DNA of 64,000 nucleotides, taken from Dyella acidiphila (GTDB lineage: Bacteria > Pseudomonadota > Gammaproteobacteria > Xanthomonadales > Rhodanobacteraceae). A program made the position numbers and the translations under genes. The number at the start of each line of letters is the position of its first letter. Positions within the stretch are counted from its first letter, which is position 1. Location: NCBI RefSeq assembly GCF_014863405.1, contig NZ_JACZZA010000013.1, positions 124,001-188,000 of the forward strand, in the 5' to 3' direction. Under the pieces are notes generated by a model. It was not told the origin of the DNA. It ran no database searches and was given only the letters and a program-made list of their open reading frames with translations. This document shows positions 50,558 through 59,736 of the stretch, one piece after another.

Positions 50558-51253
50558 TCACGGGCACCAATAAATATCCAACTGCCGCCCGGCACGCAGC
50601 ACGTTGGCGATCGGCAATGCGCTGCCAGGCTGTTCGGCCTGCGCCAGCACATCGCGCTTGTCGTTGCCCTGCACATGCAGATACAGCGTGTGTGCCTGGA
50701 GCAACTCGCGCAGCGTAAAGGTGATGCGCGGCTCGCCCGCGCCCGGTGCGCGCATCGGTAGCACTTGCGCGGTATTGGACAGATCCAGCGCTTCGCGCAA
50801 GCGATCGCCGCCGGGGAAGAACGAAGCTGTGTGGCCATCCGGGCCCATGCCCAGCACCACCACGTCGAACGGATGCTTGAGCGCACCCACCCGCGTACGC
50901 ACTTCGGCGATGCCGGCTTCGGGCGTAGCCGCTTCGACATAAAGCGGCACGAATTCCGCATCCGCCGCCTTGTGCTGCAGCAGCAGCGCTTCGACCATGC
51001 GCGCATTCGAGCGCTCGTCGCTATCGGGTACCCAGCGCTCGTCCACCAGGGTGATGGTTACGCGCGACCAGTTCAGATCTTGCTGCGACAGCAGCTCGAA
51101 CAGACGCTTGGGCGTGCTGCCGCCGGACACCGCCAGCAAAGCTTCGCCGCGCGTCTCGATGGCGACGCGCAGCTGGCCGGCGATGGCGCTGGCCAAGGCC
51201 TCGGCCAGCGCCTGGCCATCGTCGAACCCATGCAGTTGTGGCGAGCTGGACAC
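50558..51253 (-). CDS. pgl: 6-Phosphogluconolactonase
   Basis: 231 residues from GTG 51253, whose G is shared with the zwf stop (TAGTG), so the two are coupled. Landmarks: ETRGEALLAVSGGSTPKRLF, WSRVTITLVDERWVPDSDER, SNARMVEALL, VVLGMGPDGHTASFFPGGD. It hydrolyses 6-phosphogluconolactone to 6-phosphogluconate for edd. An open frame upstream of 51253 belongs to zwf antisense-free overlap and is not part of this gene. Confidence 0.92.
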   Translation of the reverse strand: MSSSPQLHGFDDGQALAEALASAIAGQLRVAIETRGEALLAVSGGSTPKRLFELLSQQDLNWSRVTITLVDERWVPDSDERSNARMVEALLLQHKAADAEFVPLYVEAATPEAGIAEVRTRVGALKHPFDVVVLGMGPDGHTASFFPGGDRLREALDLSNTAQVLPMRAPGAGEPRITFTLRELLQAHTLYLHVQGNDKRDVLAQAEQPGSALPIANVLRAGRQLDIYWCP

Positions 51254-52740
51254 TATTCGTAATCCTCGTCCCAGGTGCGGCCGTCGCGCTCGATCAGGGC
51301 GACCGCAGCGCTCGGGCCCCAGGTGCCGGAGGTGTACGGGCGCGGTGCTTCGCCGCCGGCCGACCATGCGGCCAGGATCGGACCGGCCCAGCGCCATGCC
51401 GCTTCCACTTCGTCGCGGCGCATGAACAAGGTGGGATTGCCGCGCACCACATCCAGCAACAGGCGTTCATAGGCATCCGGCTGCTGCACGCCGAAGGCTT
51501 CGGCGAAGCTCATATCCAGCGGCACATGGCGCAGGCGCAGCCCGCCCGGGCCCGGATGCTTGATGGTCAGCCACAGCTTCACGCCTTCGTCCGGCTGCAG
51601 CCGCAGCACCAGGCGATTCTGCGCCAGCGGGCCTGCAGCGGCGGTGAAAATGGAGTGCGGCACCGGTTTGAACGCCACCACGATTTCCGACACACGCTCG
51701 GCCAGCCGCTTGCCGGTACGCAGGTAGAACGGCACGCCGGCCCAGCGCCAGTTGCCGATCTCGGCCTTCAGCGCCACAAAGGTTTCGGTATTGGATTTGT
51801 CGACCTTGGACTTGCTGTCCGCATTCAGGTCTTCGATATAGCCCGGCACGCTCTGGCCTTCGGCCGCGCCGGCGCGGTACTGGCCGCGCACGGTGAGCTG
51901 CGCCGCATTGCCTTCGTCGATCGGCTTGAGCGAATGCAGCACCTTGAGCTTTTCATCGCGTACCGCATCCGGCTCCAGCGACGAGGGTGGCTCCATCGCC
52001 ACCATGCACAGCAGCTGCAGCATATGGTTCTGCACCATGTCGCGCAGGGCGCCGGCATGGTCGTAATACGGGCCGCGGCGGCCGACGCCCAGCGTTTCGG
52101 CCACGGTGATCTGCACGTGGTCGATATGGCCGGCATTCCACAGCGGCTCGAACAGCGCATTGCCGAAGCGCAGCGCCAGCAGGTTCTGCACCGTTTCCTT
52201 GCCCAGGTAGTGGTCGATGCGGAAGGTCTGCGACTCGGCGAACACCGCGCCGACGTCGTCGTTGATGCGGTTGGCGCTGGCCAGGTCATGGCCGATCGGC
52301 TTTTCCAGCACCACCCGCGATTCACCCTGGTTGAGGCCGTAATGGCCCAGGCGCTGGCAGATGTCGACGAACAGTTCCGGCGAGGTGGAGAGATAGAACA
52401 CCCGCACGTGATCGGGCTCGTCGCCCATCAGCTTGGCGAAGTCGTCCCAGCCGTCGTCCTTGCGCGCATCCAGCGAGCGGTAATGCACCAGCTTGAGGAA
52501 GGCGTCCAGCTTGGCCGGCTGCGCATGGGCCGCGCCGTTGAGGGCCGAGCGGATCTGCCCGCGATAGCCATCGTCGTCCAGCGCTTCGCGCGCCACGCCG
52601 ACGATGCGGCTGCCGTCCTGGATCTGGCCGTCGACAAAGCGGTGGAACAGGGCAGGGAGGAGTTTGCGCACGGCGAGATCGCCGGTGCCGCCGAAAATCA
52701 CCAAGTCGAACAGCTCGACCGGTTGTGCAGGTGCAGTCAC
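51253..52740 (-). CDS. zwf: Glucose-6-phosphate 1-dehydrogenase
   Basis: 495 residues. NADP-binding GGTGDLA at 17-23, substrate/catalytic RIDHYLGKE at 174-182, and the C-terminal half with [20 protein letters not shown]. It oxidises glucose-6-phosphate, feeding the Entner-Doudoroff path and NADPH supply. First gene of zwf-pgl-edd-eda. A GntR-type regulator gene is divergent, 188 bases away, with repeated TACCA half-sites between. Confidence 0.95.
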   Translation of the reverse strand: MTAPAQPVELFDLVIFGGTGDLAVRKLLPALFHRFVDGQIQDGSRIVGVAREALDDDGYRGQIRSALNGAAHAQPAKLDAFLKLVHYRSLDARKDDGWDDFAKLMGDEPDHVRVFYLSTSPELFVDICQRLGHYGLNQGESRVVLEKPIGHDLASANRINDDVGAVFAESQTFRIDHYLGKETVQNLLALRFGNALFEPLWNAGHIDHVQITVAETLGVGRRGPYYDHAGALRDMVQNHMLQLLCMVAMEPPSSLEPDAVRDEKLKVLHSLKPIDEGNAAQLTVRGQYRAGAAEGQSVPGYIEDLNADSKSKVDKSNTETFVALKAEIGNWRWAGVPFYLRTGKRLAERVSEIVVAFKPVPHSIFTAAAGPLAQNRLVLRLQPDEGVKLWLTIKHPGPGGLRLRHVPLDMSFAEAFGVQQPDAYERLLLDVVRGNPTLFMRRDEVEAAWRWAGPILAAWSAGGEAPRPYTSGTWGPSAAVALIERDGRTWDEDYE

Positions 52741-52810
52741 AACTCACCTCTATCTATGCGGGCAGCCACGGGGGTGCAGCCGCCGGGGAAGCTCGATCGT
52801 ACCAATGACA

Positions 52811-52918
52811 TACCAGGCAATACCAGTCTTTTGTGCATTGCAATCGTATGCAATTTTTTCCTAAGCGCCGCCCGGCGCCGGGATGTACCGGAGTTGTACC
52901 AGTGGTTCGGCATTGGTA
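52811..52918. promoter_or_regulatory. Divergent zwf/gntR promoter region with TACCA half-sites
   Basis: TACCAGGCAATACCAG (52811-52826) contains two direct TACCAG copies. TACCAGTG and CATTGGTA (52897-52918) make a 22-base inverted repeat 10 bases before the regulator ATG. Both are candidate operators for the adjacent GntR/UTRA protein. Such repeated half-sites on both promoter sides suggest shared control of zwf and the regulator. Confidence 0.6.
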
Positions 52919-52928
52919 TTGTGCAGCG

Positions 52929-53681
52929 ATGCAGAATGCCCTGGCCGAGGAATACCGGCGGCTCAGCCGCGACACCACCACCCACCAGCCGCTGGCCTAC
53001 CTGCGGCTGCGCCGGGCTATTCGCAATGTGATCCAGCACCGGGATATCGAGCCCGGCCAGACCCTGCCCAGCGAACGGGATTTATCGCAGGTCCTGGGTT
53101 TGTCCCGTGTGACGGTACGCAAGGCCATTTCCGGCCTGGTCGAGGAAGGCCTGCTGACCCAGCGCCATGGCGCCGGCACCTTCGTGGCCGAGCGCATCAT
53201 CAAACCGATGTCGCGCCTGACCAGCTTTACCGAGGACCTGCGCGCCCGCGGCCTGCACCCGCGCTCGGAGTTTTTCGAGCGCAGCGTGGGCGAGGTGACG
53301 CCGGAAGAATCGATGGCGCTGAACCTGTCGCCCGGCGTGCTGGTAGCGCGCCTGCACCGCGTGCGCTATGCCGAGGACGAGCCCTTGGCGATCGAGCGCA
53401 CCGTGGTGCCGGCCAGCATCCTGCCCGATCCGCACGAGGTGCACGATTCGCTGTACGAGGCGCTGGGCAAATACGACTGCCGCCCGGTGCGCGCCCTGCA
53501 GCGGTTGCGTGCGGTGCTGCTCGGCGCCCGCCAGGCGCGCCTGCTGCACGTCACCGCCGGCAGCGCCGGCCTGCATATCGAGCGCCGCGGCTTTCTCGAC
53601 GACGGACGCGTGGTGGAATTCACCACCTCCTGGTACCGCGGCGACATCTACGATTTCGTGGCGGAATTGCAGACCGATTGA
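52929..53681 (+). CDS. GntR-family regulator with UTRA domain (HutC subfamily)
   Basis: 250 residues from ATG 52929. Winged helix about 12-80: LAYLRLRRAIRNVIQHRDIE, PGQTLPSERDLSQVLGLSRV, TVRKAISGLVEEGLLTQRHG. UTRA effector domain from about 95 (SRLTSFTEDLRARGLHPRSE to RRGFLDDGRVVEFTTSWYRG). HutC/NagR-type proteins sense small phosphorylated or amino sugars. Its position divergent to zwf suggests control of the Entner-Doudoroff operon, where other gammaproteobacteria use HexR. Effector unknown. Reading could start upstream at 52833, but the HTH alignment supports 52929. Confidence 0.85.
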   Translation: MQNALAEEYRRLSRDTTTHQPLAYLRLRRAIRNVIQHRDIEPGQTLPSERDLSQVLGLSRVTVRKAISGLVEEGLLTQRHGAGTFVAERIIKPMSRLTSFTEDLRARGLHPRSEFFERSVGEVTPEESMALNLSPGVLVARLHRVRYAEDEPLAIERTVVPASILPDPHEVHDSLYEALGKYDCRPVRALQRLRAVLLGARQARLLHVTAGSAGLHIERRGFLDDGRVVEFTTSWYRGDIYDFVAELQTD

Positions 53682-53744
53682 GGCCTGATCGACCCCGTTT
53701 CCCGCCGGAAGCGCGCATTTCCATTGCCCCGACCGGCGCCACCG

Positions 53745-53955
53745 GCTACAGTTCGCCCGTTTCGGGTGTCCCTGGCCGCATGGCCAAGGGGATGAAACGG
53801 GAAGCCGGTGCGCTGATCGCAGCAAGGCCGGCACTGCCCCCGCAACGGTAAGCGAGCGTTCGCGAACGATCACGCGCCACTGTGCGTCACGCATGGGAAG
53901 GCATCGTTCGCTGGCATGCACGGCATGTCCCTCGCGAGTCCGGAGACCGGCCCGA
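53745..53955 (+). ncRNA. Cobalamin (B12) riboswitch
   Basis: Core features are readable on the plus strand: GGGATGAAACGGGAAGCCGG near 53790-53808, CTGCCCCCGCAACGGTAAGC near 53834-53852, GCCACTGTGCG followed by GCATGGGAAGGC, and the 3' box GAGTCCGGAGACCGGCC near 53936-53952. These match adenosylcobalamin-sensing leaders. It precedes a BtuB-type receptor by about 150 bases, so vitamin B12 should repress that gene. No T-run terminator is seen between, which points to translational control. Confidence 0.92.
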
Positions 53956-54102
53956 TTCGATGGTTCTGGCACTCGCGGTGGGCGAGGATTCGGAGCGCGT
54001 GCTGCGATCGTCACCGCCTGCCCGCCATTCCGTTTCCCCCGTTTGTCGCTACGCCGGCTTATTTATTCACGCCGCGCGGGGACGCACGGCAGGGGAATCC
54101 AC
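53956..54102. other. Leader region between B12 riboswitch and receptor gene
   Basis: About 150 bases without a gene. It would form the expression platform of the riboswitch. The ribosome site AGGGGAA lies next to the receptor ATG at 54103. No terminator stem is evident. Confidence 0.5.
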
Positions 54103-56001
54103 ATGTTGAAGAAAACCACGCTGGCCGCGCTGCTCGGCCTCGCCCTGGCCAGCCAGGCCGGCCATGCGCAGACCGCCACCGACCCGAACAGCACGCTCTC
54201 GCCGGTGATCGTCACCGCCACGCGCACCGCCATCACCGAGAACGATGCACTGTCTTCGGTCAGCGTAATCACCCGCGAAGACATCGATCGCCTGCAGCCC
54301 ACCTCGGTCTCCGACCTGCTCAACGGCCTGCCCGGCGTGTCGATCGCGCAAACCGGCGGTATCGGCGAAGCCACCTCGCTGTACCTGCGCGGCACCAATC
54401 CCACCCACGTGCTGGTGCTGATCGACGGCGTGCGCATCGGCTCGGTCAGCCTGGGCCTGGCGGCGCTGGAACAGATTCCGGTGAGTGCGATCGACCGCAT
54501 CGAGCTGGTGCGCGGCCCGCGCGCCAGCCTGTACGGCTCCGATGCGCTGGGCGGCGTGCTGCAGATCTTCCTGCGCCACGGCCAGCCGGATGGCGGCGTG
54601 AAACCCGAATTCAGCGTCACCGGCGGCAGCCATGGCTACATCAACGGCCAGGCCGGCATCTCCGGCGGCGATTCGCACCTCTGGTACAACGCCAGCCTCG
54701 GCGGCGAATACACCGGCGGCATTCCGGCCTGCCGTATGGGCGCAGCCGAACTGGGCGTGGCCTGCGGCGTGGACGACCCGCGCAACGACGCGTACCGCAA
54801 CTGGAACGGCTTCGCCAATTTCGGCTATCGCTGGGATAACGGCACCGAGCTGTCCTTCGACTGGATGCGCAGCAAGAGCAACGTGGAATACGCCGGCTCG
54901 CCGTACGGCGGCAACGACGCGATCGAAGAGCAGTACGTGGCCGGCGCGCGCCTGAGCTTCACGCCGGTGGATATCTGGAAAGTCACGCTGAGCGCCGGCC
55001 AGAGCCGCGACGACGACGACACCTTCTATCAGGGCACCTATTTCGGCGAGTACTACCCGCGCATGCCCACCGGCTTTTTCGATTCGCGCCGCAACCAGGC
55101 TTCGTGGCAGAACGACATCACCCTGGCCAGCAACCAGCTGCTGACGGTGGGTGTGGATTACCAGCAGGAACACATCTACAGCGATACCGCGTTCCAGCAG
55201 ACCACGCGCGGCGATACCGGCACCTTCGCCCAGTACCAGGGCACCTTCGGCCAGAACGAAGTGCAGGCCTCGGTGCGTCACGATCACAACGACCAGTTCG
55301 GCAATCACAACACCGGCGCGCTGGCCTGGGGCTATCACTTCGACCAGGGCCTGGTGCTGTCGGCCAGCTATGGCACGGCCTTCCATGCGCCGACCTTCGA
55401 CGACCTGTATTTCCCGGCCTTCGGCGGCGTACCCACCGCCAATCCGGACCTGAAGCCGGAGACCTCGCGCAGCGCGGAAATCGGTCTGAACCAGCAGCTC
55501 AGCAACTGGAACTGGGGCGTGAACGCCTACCAGACGCGCATCACCGATCTGATCGGCTTCAATAGCGAATTCATCCCGTTCAATCTCAGCAGCGCGCGGA
55601 TTCGCGGCCTGGAAGGCCAGTTCGGCTTCAAGCTGGACGACTGGCGCGTACAGAGCTACCTCACCCTGCTGCAGCCGAAGAACAACGACGGCGGCCCCGA
55701 CAACGGCAATGTGCTGCCGCGCCGCGCCGAGCGCACGGCACGCGTGGATATCGATCGCCAGTTCGGCAAGTTCGGCGTGGGCGCCACCTTCTTCGCCGCC
55801 GGCAAGCGCTACGACGACGTGGCCAACACCGAACGCATGGGCGGCTATGCAACCACCGACTTCCGCGCCAGCTATACGTTCGCGCCGGGCTGGCAGGTGG
55901 AGGGCAAACTGGCCAATGCCTTCGATCACCGCTACGAGACCACCTACTACTACAACCAGCTGGGCCGGACCTGGTATCTCACGCTGCGGTATACGCCGTA
56001 A
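54103..56001 (+). CDS. btuB: TonB-dependent vitamin B12 receptor, BtuB-type
   Basis: 632 residues, the usual BtuB size, from ATG 54103 with AGGGGAA. Signal peptide 1-23 (ends GHAQ). TonB box region LSPVIVTATRTA, plug with SVITREDIDRLQPTSVSDLL, LYLRGTNPTHVLVLIDGVRI and RIELVRGPRASLYGSDALGG, then a barrel with FHAPTFDDLYFPAFGG and a C-terminal strand. It imports cobalamin with TonB energy. The riboswitch in front makes the assignment firm. No btuCD-type transporter is in the window. Confidence 0.93.
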   Translation: MLKKTTLAALLGLALASQAGHAQTATDPNSTLSPVIVTATRTAITENDALSSVSVITREDIDRLQPTSVSDLLNGLPGVSIAQTGGIGEATSLYLRGTNPTHVLVLIDGVRIGSVSLGLAALEQIPVSAIDRIELVRGPRASLYGSDALGGVLQIFLRHGQPDGGVKPEFSVTGGSHGYINGQAGISGGDSHLWYNASLGGEYTGGIPACRMGAAELGVACGVDDPRNDAYRNWNGFANFGYRWDNGTELSFDWMRSKSNVEYAGSPYGGNDAIEEQYVAGARLSFTPVDIWKVTLSAGQSRDDDDTFYQGTYFGEYYPRMPTGFFDSRRNQASWQNDITLASNQLLTVGVDYQQEHIYSDTAFQQTTRGDTGTFAQYQGTFGQNEVQASVRHDHNDQFGNHNTGALAWGYHFDQGLVLSASYGTAFHAPTFDDLYFPAFGGVPTANPDLKPETSRSAEIGLNQQLSNWNWGVNAYQTRITDLIGFNSEFIPFNLSSARIRGLEGQFGFKLDDWRVQSYLTLLQPKNNDGGPDNGNVLPRRAERTARVDIDRQFGKFGVGATFFAAGKRYDDVANTERMGGYATTDFRASYTFAPGWQVEGKLANAFDHRYETTYYYNQLGRTWYLTLRYTP

Positions 56002-56335
56002 GCGCCGCGATCTTCTTCCTCTCCCTTGGGGAGAGGACTGAGGTGAGGGGGCAGGCTAGCCTCGCACCACCATCAAGCGACGCTCCGATTTAGCTTCTAC
56101 GCAAGATTGCTCCCTTTCCCCGTCGGGGCGAGGGAGCAAAGCGGCGACGCTTTCGCGTTCGTGAAGAACAAACCCGCCATGCCTTTCGGCACGGCCGGAC
56201 TTCAGGCACATTCAACGGGATAGGATCCCGGGGCATAAGGATGTCCATGAATGCGTCTTTTCTTTTCCCTGCGCCCCCTCCGGCGCGGTATCCGCGCGGG
56301 CGCAGCTTGCGCAACGCTGACACGCGGGTGACTGC
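56002..56335. other. Intergenic region before the first RND gene, with degenerate family C pair
   Basis: 334 bases without a gene. A CT-rich hairpin pair spans 56017-56139, followed by sequence that resembles the leader of the second RND gene (compare GCCATGCCTTTCGGCACGG at 56177 with GCCATGCCTTGTGGCACGG at 59655). It holds the promoter of the first RND gene. Confidence 0.6.
56017..56139. repeat. Inverted pair of CT-rich repeats (family C), degraded
   Basis: CCTCTCCCTTGGGGAGAGGA then GGTGAGGGGGC on the left, and TGCTCCCTTTCCCCGTCGGG then GCGAGGGAGCA on the right. About 55 bases between. The right arm is more degraded than in the 59503-59640 copy, to which the spacer is also related (AGCGACGCT-CGAT in both). 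Confidence 0.8.
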
Positions 56336-59300
56336 GTGAACGTTTTCGCGCCCATCATCCGCCGGCCCACCGGCACCTCGCTGCTGGCGATCGGCCTGGT
56401 GATCGCCGGCTTCTGCGCCTACCTGCTGCTGGGCGTGGCGGCGCTGCCGTCGCTGGATTTCCCCGGCGTGGTAGTGGTGGCGCAGTATCCGGGCGCCGAT
56501 GCGCAGACCATGGCCGCCACCGTAGTGGCGCCGCTGGAACGCCAGCTGGGCCGCATTCCCGGTGTTCAGCAGATGACCTCCGACAGCAATGCCGGCGGCA
56601 CCCAGATCCAGATCCTGTTCGACTTCGGCCGCAATGCCGACAAAGTCGCGCGCGATGTGCAGGCGGCGATCAACGCCGCGCAAGCCGACCTGCCGTCCGG
56701 CATGCAGCCGCCGCAATATTTCAAATTCGATACCGCCTCGATTCCGGTGCTGCTGATTTCGCTGACCTCCACCAGCATGCCGCCGGACCGCCTCTACGAT
56801 CTCACCGACACCTTGCTGATGCCGGCGGTAGCGCAGATTCCCGGCGTGGCGCAGGTGCAGGTGTTCGGCGGCACGCCGCATGCGGTGCGGGTGAACTTCA
56901 ATCCAGCCGCGCTGACTGCCAAGGGCCTTACCGCCAACGACATCGCCAACACCCTGCGCGCGGCCAATGTCACCTCGCCGCAAGGCATCATCACCGACGG
57001 CATCACCCAGATGACCGTCACCGCCAACGATGCACTGCACACGCCGCAGGACTTCGCCCGGCTGGTGATCGCCAACCAGAAGAACGTGCCGGTGTATCTG
57101 TCGGACGTCGCCACCATCACCAGCGGCGAGCAGGACAAATACCAGGCTGCGTGGTTCAACGGCCAGCGCGCGGTATCGATGCAGATCAGCAAGCGGCCCG
57201 AAGCGAACTCGATCGAGGTGGTGCAGGAAATCCGCAACCGCCTGCCCGGCCTGCGCAACCTGGTGCCGGCAGACGTGAAGGTGACGCCGATCTTCGACCT
57301 CACCCAGTCCACCAAATCCGCCCTGCACGAAGTGGAAGTGGCGCTGCTGCTCAGTATCGTGATGGTGGCGCTGGTGATGCTGGTGTTCCTGCGCCGCGTG
57401 CGCCCCACCCTGATCGCCATGCTGAGCGTGCCGCTGTCGCTGGCCGGCGCCTTCGTGGTGATGTACGCGCTTGGCTTTACCCTCAACGTCTTGTCGCTGG
57501 TGGCGCTGGTGCTGTGCATCGGCTTCGTGGTGGACGATGCGATCGTGGTGATCGAGAACATCGTGCGCCACATGGAAAACGGCATGCGTGCGCTGGATTC
57601 GGCGCTGCTGGGCGTACGCGAGATCGGCTTCACCGTGATCTCGATCACCGTGTCGCTGATCGCGGTGTTCGCGCCGATGGTGTTCGGCAACAACACGCTG
57701 GTGATGCTGATGCGCGAGTTCTCGGTCACGCTGATTGCGACGATCGTGATTTCCGCGCTGGTCTCGCTCACCCTCACGCCCGCGCTATGCGGGCGCTACC
57801 TGCTGCCGGAACTGTCGGCCGAACAGCGCAAGCCCGGCCTGCTGGAAGCCCTCGCCGAACGCTTCGACCGCCGCATCCTGCGCATCTACGAGCGCGGCCT
57901 GAACTGGGCCATGCATCACCGGCGCATCATGCGCTGGCAGCCGCTGATTTTGCTGATCCTTACCGCCACGCTGGCCACGGTGGTGGCCAAGACCGCCGGC
58001 GGCGCAATCATGCCCAAGGAAGACACCGGCATGATGATCGCGCAGATGGAAGCGGAGGCGAATATCTCGCCGGCACTGATGGCCAAGCGCACCGAGGCGA
58101 TCTCCGCGATCATGCAGGCCGATCCGGCGGTGATGGATGTCACCACCATCCTGGGCGGCAACAACAACAACGGCGCGGTGGGCAACAATTCCACCTTGTT
58201 CGTCGACCTCAAGCCGCTGGGCCACGGGCCCGGGCAGCGGCCCGATTCGGTGGACAAGGTAATCGCGCGCCTGGACGAGAAGTACAAGCACATTGCCGAC
58301 ATGAAGGTAACCATGCGCGGCATGCAGTTCCTCGGCGGCGGCAATAACAAGGGCGGCGGCGAATTCGCCTTCAGCCTCGGCAGCAACAGCGGCGCGCCGT
58401 TGCAGCCGGCGGTGCTCAAGCTGGCGCAGACGATGCGCAAGATGACCCAGTTCAAGAACGTCAGCACCAGCTACGACAGCATCGGCAAACAGCAGCTGCT
58501 GGAGGTGGACCGCAATGCCGCCTCGCGCCTGGACGTAGGCATGGGCCAGATCGACCAGGCGCTGGCCAATGCCTTCGGGCAGACGCCGGTATCGGTGATC
58601 TATTCGGACGTGAATCAGTACCGCGTGGTGCTTACCGCCACCAACGCGGAAACGCTCAGCCCCGATACCTTGCTCAATACTTACGTGCGCAGCACGCAGA
58701 ACAAGATGGTGCCGCTGTCGGCGCTGGCGCACGTGGCGCCGTATATCGCGCCGGTGGAAGTGGAGCATTACAACCAGGTGGAATCGGCCACCATCAGCTA
58801 CAACCTCGCCGACGGCGTGACCCAGGCCGATGGCCTCAAGTATGTCGACCAGGCGATGGTCGCCGCACAACTGCCCGAAGGGATCAGCCGCCAGTACACC
58901 GGCGACAACCAGAAACTGGTCGAGGCCATGACCAACGCGTTGATCGTATTCGCGGCAGTGATCCTGGTGATGTACATCGTGCTGGGCATTCTGTACGAAA
59001 GCCTGATCCATCCGCTGACCATCCTGTCCACCTTGCCCGCCGCCGGCATGGGCGCCTTCCTGGCCATGCTGATCACCCACACCCAGCTCACCATGATGTC
59101 GGTGATCGCGGTGCTGATGCTGATCGGCATCGTGAAGAAGAACGCGATCCTGATGGTGGATTTCGCCCTGGTGGCCGAACGCGAAGGCGGTCGCACACCG
59201 CCCGAAGCGATCCGCGAAGCAGCACTGGTGCGCTTCCGCCCGATCACCATGACCACCTTGGTGGCGATGGGCGCGGCGCTGCCGCTGGCGATCGGCTTCG

Positions 59301-59491
59301 GCAGCGGTTCGGAAATGCGCCAGCCGCTGGGTATTGCCATTCTCGGCGGCCTGTTCGTGTCGCAGTTGCTGACCTTGCTCAGCACACCGGCGATTTACCT
59401 GTGGCAGCACGACCGGCGCGAGCGCAAGGCCAAGCGAGCGGAGAAGCGGCGCCTGCGGCGCTTGGGCAAGCAAGCGGCGGCGACGCACTGA
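56336..59491 (+). CDS. RND multidrug efflux permease (MdtB/MdtC-like), first of a tandem pair
   Basis: 1051 residues from a GTG at 56336, supported by alignment with the second copy's MNIFAPIIRRP start. Twelve membrane helices, two periplasmic loops. TM1 TSLLAIGLVIAGFCAYLLLG; TM4 Asp pair in IGFVVDDAIVVIENI; late motifs LMLIGIVKKNAILMVDFALV and PITMTTLVAMGAALPLAIGF; Arg/Lys-rich cytoplasmic tail (RREAK-type). The pair architecture resembles MdtB-MdtC, which act as a heterotrimer with the adaptor MdtA. No adaptor or duct gene is within the window on this side, so the partners must be elsewhere. GTG start may lower its expression relative to the partner. Confidence 0.9.
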   Translation: MNVFAPIIRRPTGTSLLAIGLVIAGFCAYLLLGVAALPSLDFPGVVVVAQYPGADAQTMAATVVAPLERQLGRIPGVQQMTSDSNAGGTQIQILFDFGRNADKVARDVQAAINAAQADLPSGMQPPQYFKFDTASIPVLLISLTSTSMPPDRLYDLTDTLLMPAVAQIPGVAQVQVFGGTPHAVRVNFNPAALTAKGLTANDIANTLRAANVTSPQGIITDGITQMTVTANDALHTPQDFARLVIANQKNVPVYLSDVATITSGEQDKYQAAWFNGQRAVSMQISKRPEANSIEVVQEIRNRLPGLRNLVPADVKVTPIFDLTQSTKSALHEVEVALLLSIVMVALVMLVFLRRVRPTLIAMLSVPLSLAGAFVVMYALGFTLNVLSLVALVLCIGFVVDDAIVVIENIVRHMENGMRALDSALLGVREIGFTVISITVSLIAVFAPMVFGNNTLVMLMREFSVTLIATIVISALVSLTLTPALCGRYLLPELSAEQRKPGLLEALAERFDRRILRIYERGLNWAMHHRRIMRWQPLILLILTATLATVVAKTAGGAIMPKEDTGMMIAQMEAEANISPALMAKRTEAISAIMQADPAVMDVTTILGGNNNNGAVGNNSTLFVDLKPLGHGPGQRPDSVDKVIARLDEKYKHIADMKVTMRGMQFLGGGNNKGGGEFAFSLGSNSGAPLQPAVLKLAQTMRKMTQFKNVSTSYDSIGKQQLLEVDRNAASRLDVGMGQIDQALANAFGQTPVSVIYSDVNQYRVVLTATNAETLSPDTLLNTYVRSTQNKMVPLSALAHVAPYIAPVEVEHYNQVESATISYNLADGVTQADGLKYVDQAMVAAQLPEGISRQYTGDNQKLVEAMTNALIVFAAVILVMYIVLGILYESLIHPLTILSTLPAAGMGAFLAMLITHTQLTMMSVIAVLMLIGIVKKNAILMVDFALVAEREGGRTPPEAIREAALVRFRPITMTTLVAMGAALPLAIGFGSGSEMRQPLGIAILGGLFVSQLLTLLSTPAIYLWQHDRRERKAKRAEKRRLRRLGKQAAATH

Positions 59492-59502
59492 GCTTTGCTT
59501 GT

Positions 59503-59640
59503 CTTCCTCTCCCCTGTGGGGAGAGGACCGAGGTGAGGGGCCACGGCTTGCCTTGGATCGTATAAGAGCGACGCTTCGATCGAGACATCCCCGCAAGGTT
59601 GTCCCCCTCACCCCGACCCTCTCCCCGCAGGGGAGAGGGA
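59503..59640. repeat. Inverted pair of CT-rich repeats (family C) between the two RND genes
   Basis: TCCTCTCCCCTGTGGGGAGA then GGTGAGGGG (59503-59541) and CCCCCTCACCCCGACCCTCT then CCCCGCAGGGGAGAGGGA (59602-59640). About 60 bases between. Intact and close in sequence to the copy within lhr. It sits in the 245-base gap between the tandem RND genes. Confidence 0.88.
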
Positions 59641-59736
59641 GAAAATCATCAGCGCCATGCCTTGTGGCACGGATGGACGAACGACACATTCGCGCCGCTG
59701 TCGATAGGGCTATCACATGCATATGGAAAAGTGCGC

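Noticed and set aside
59599-59736. Longer N-terminus for the second RND permease starting at 59599
   Set aside because: This stretch is translated repeat DNA (PSPRPSPRRGEGE) and the homologous start at 59737 aligns with the first copy.
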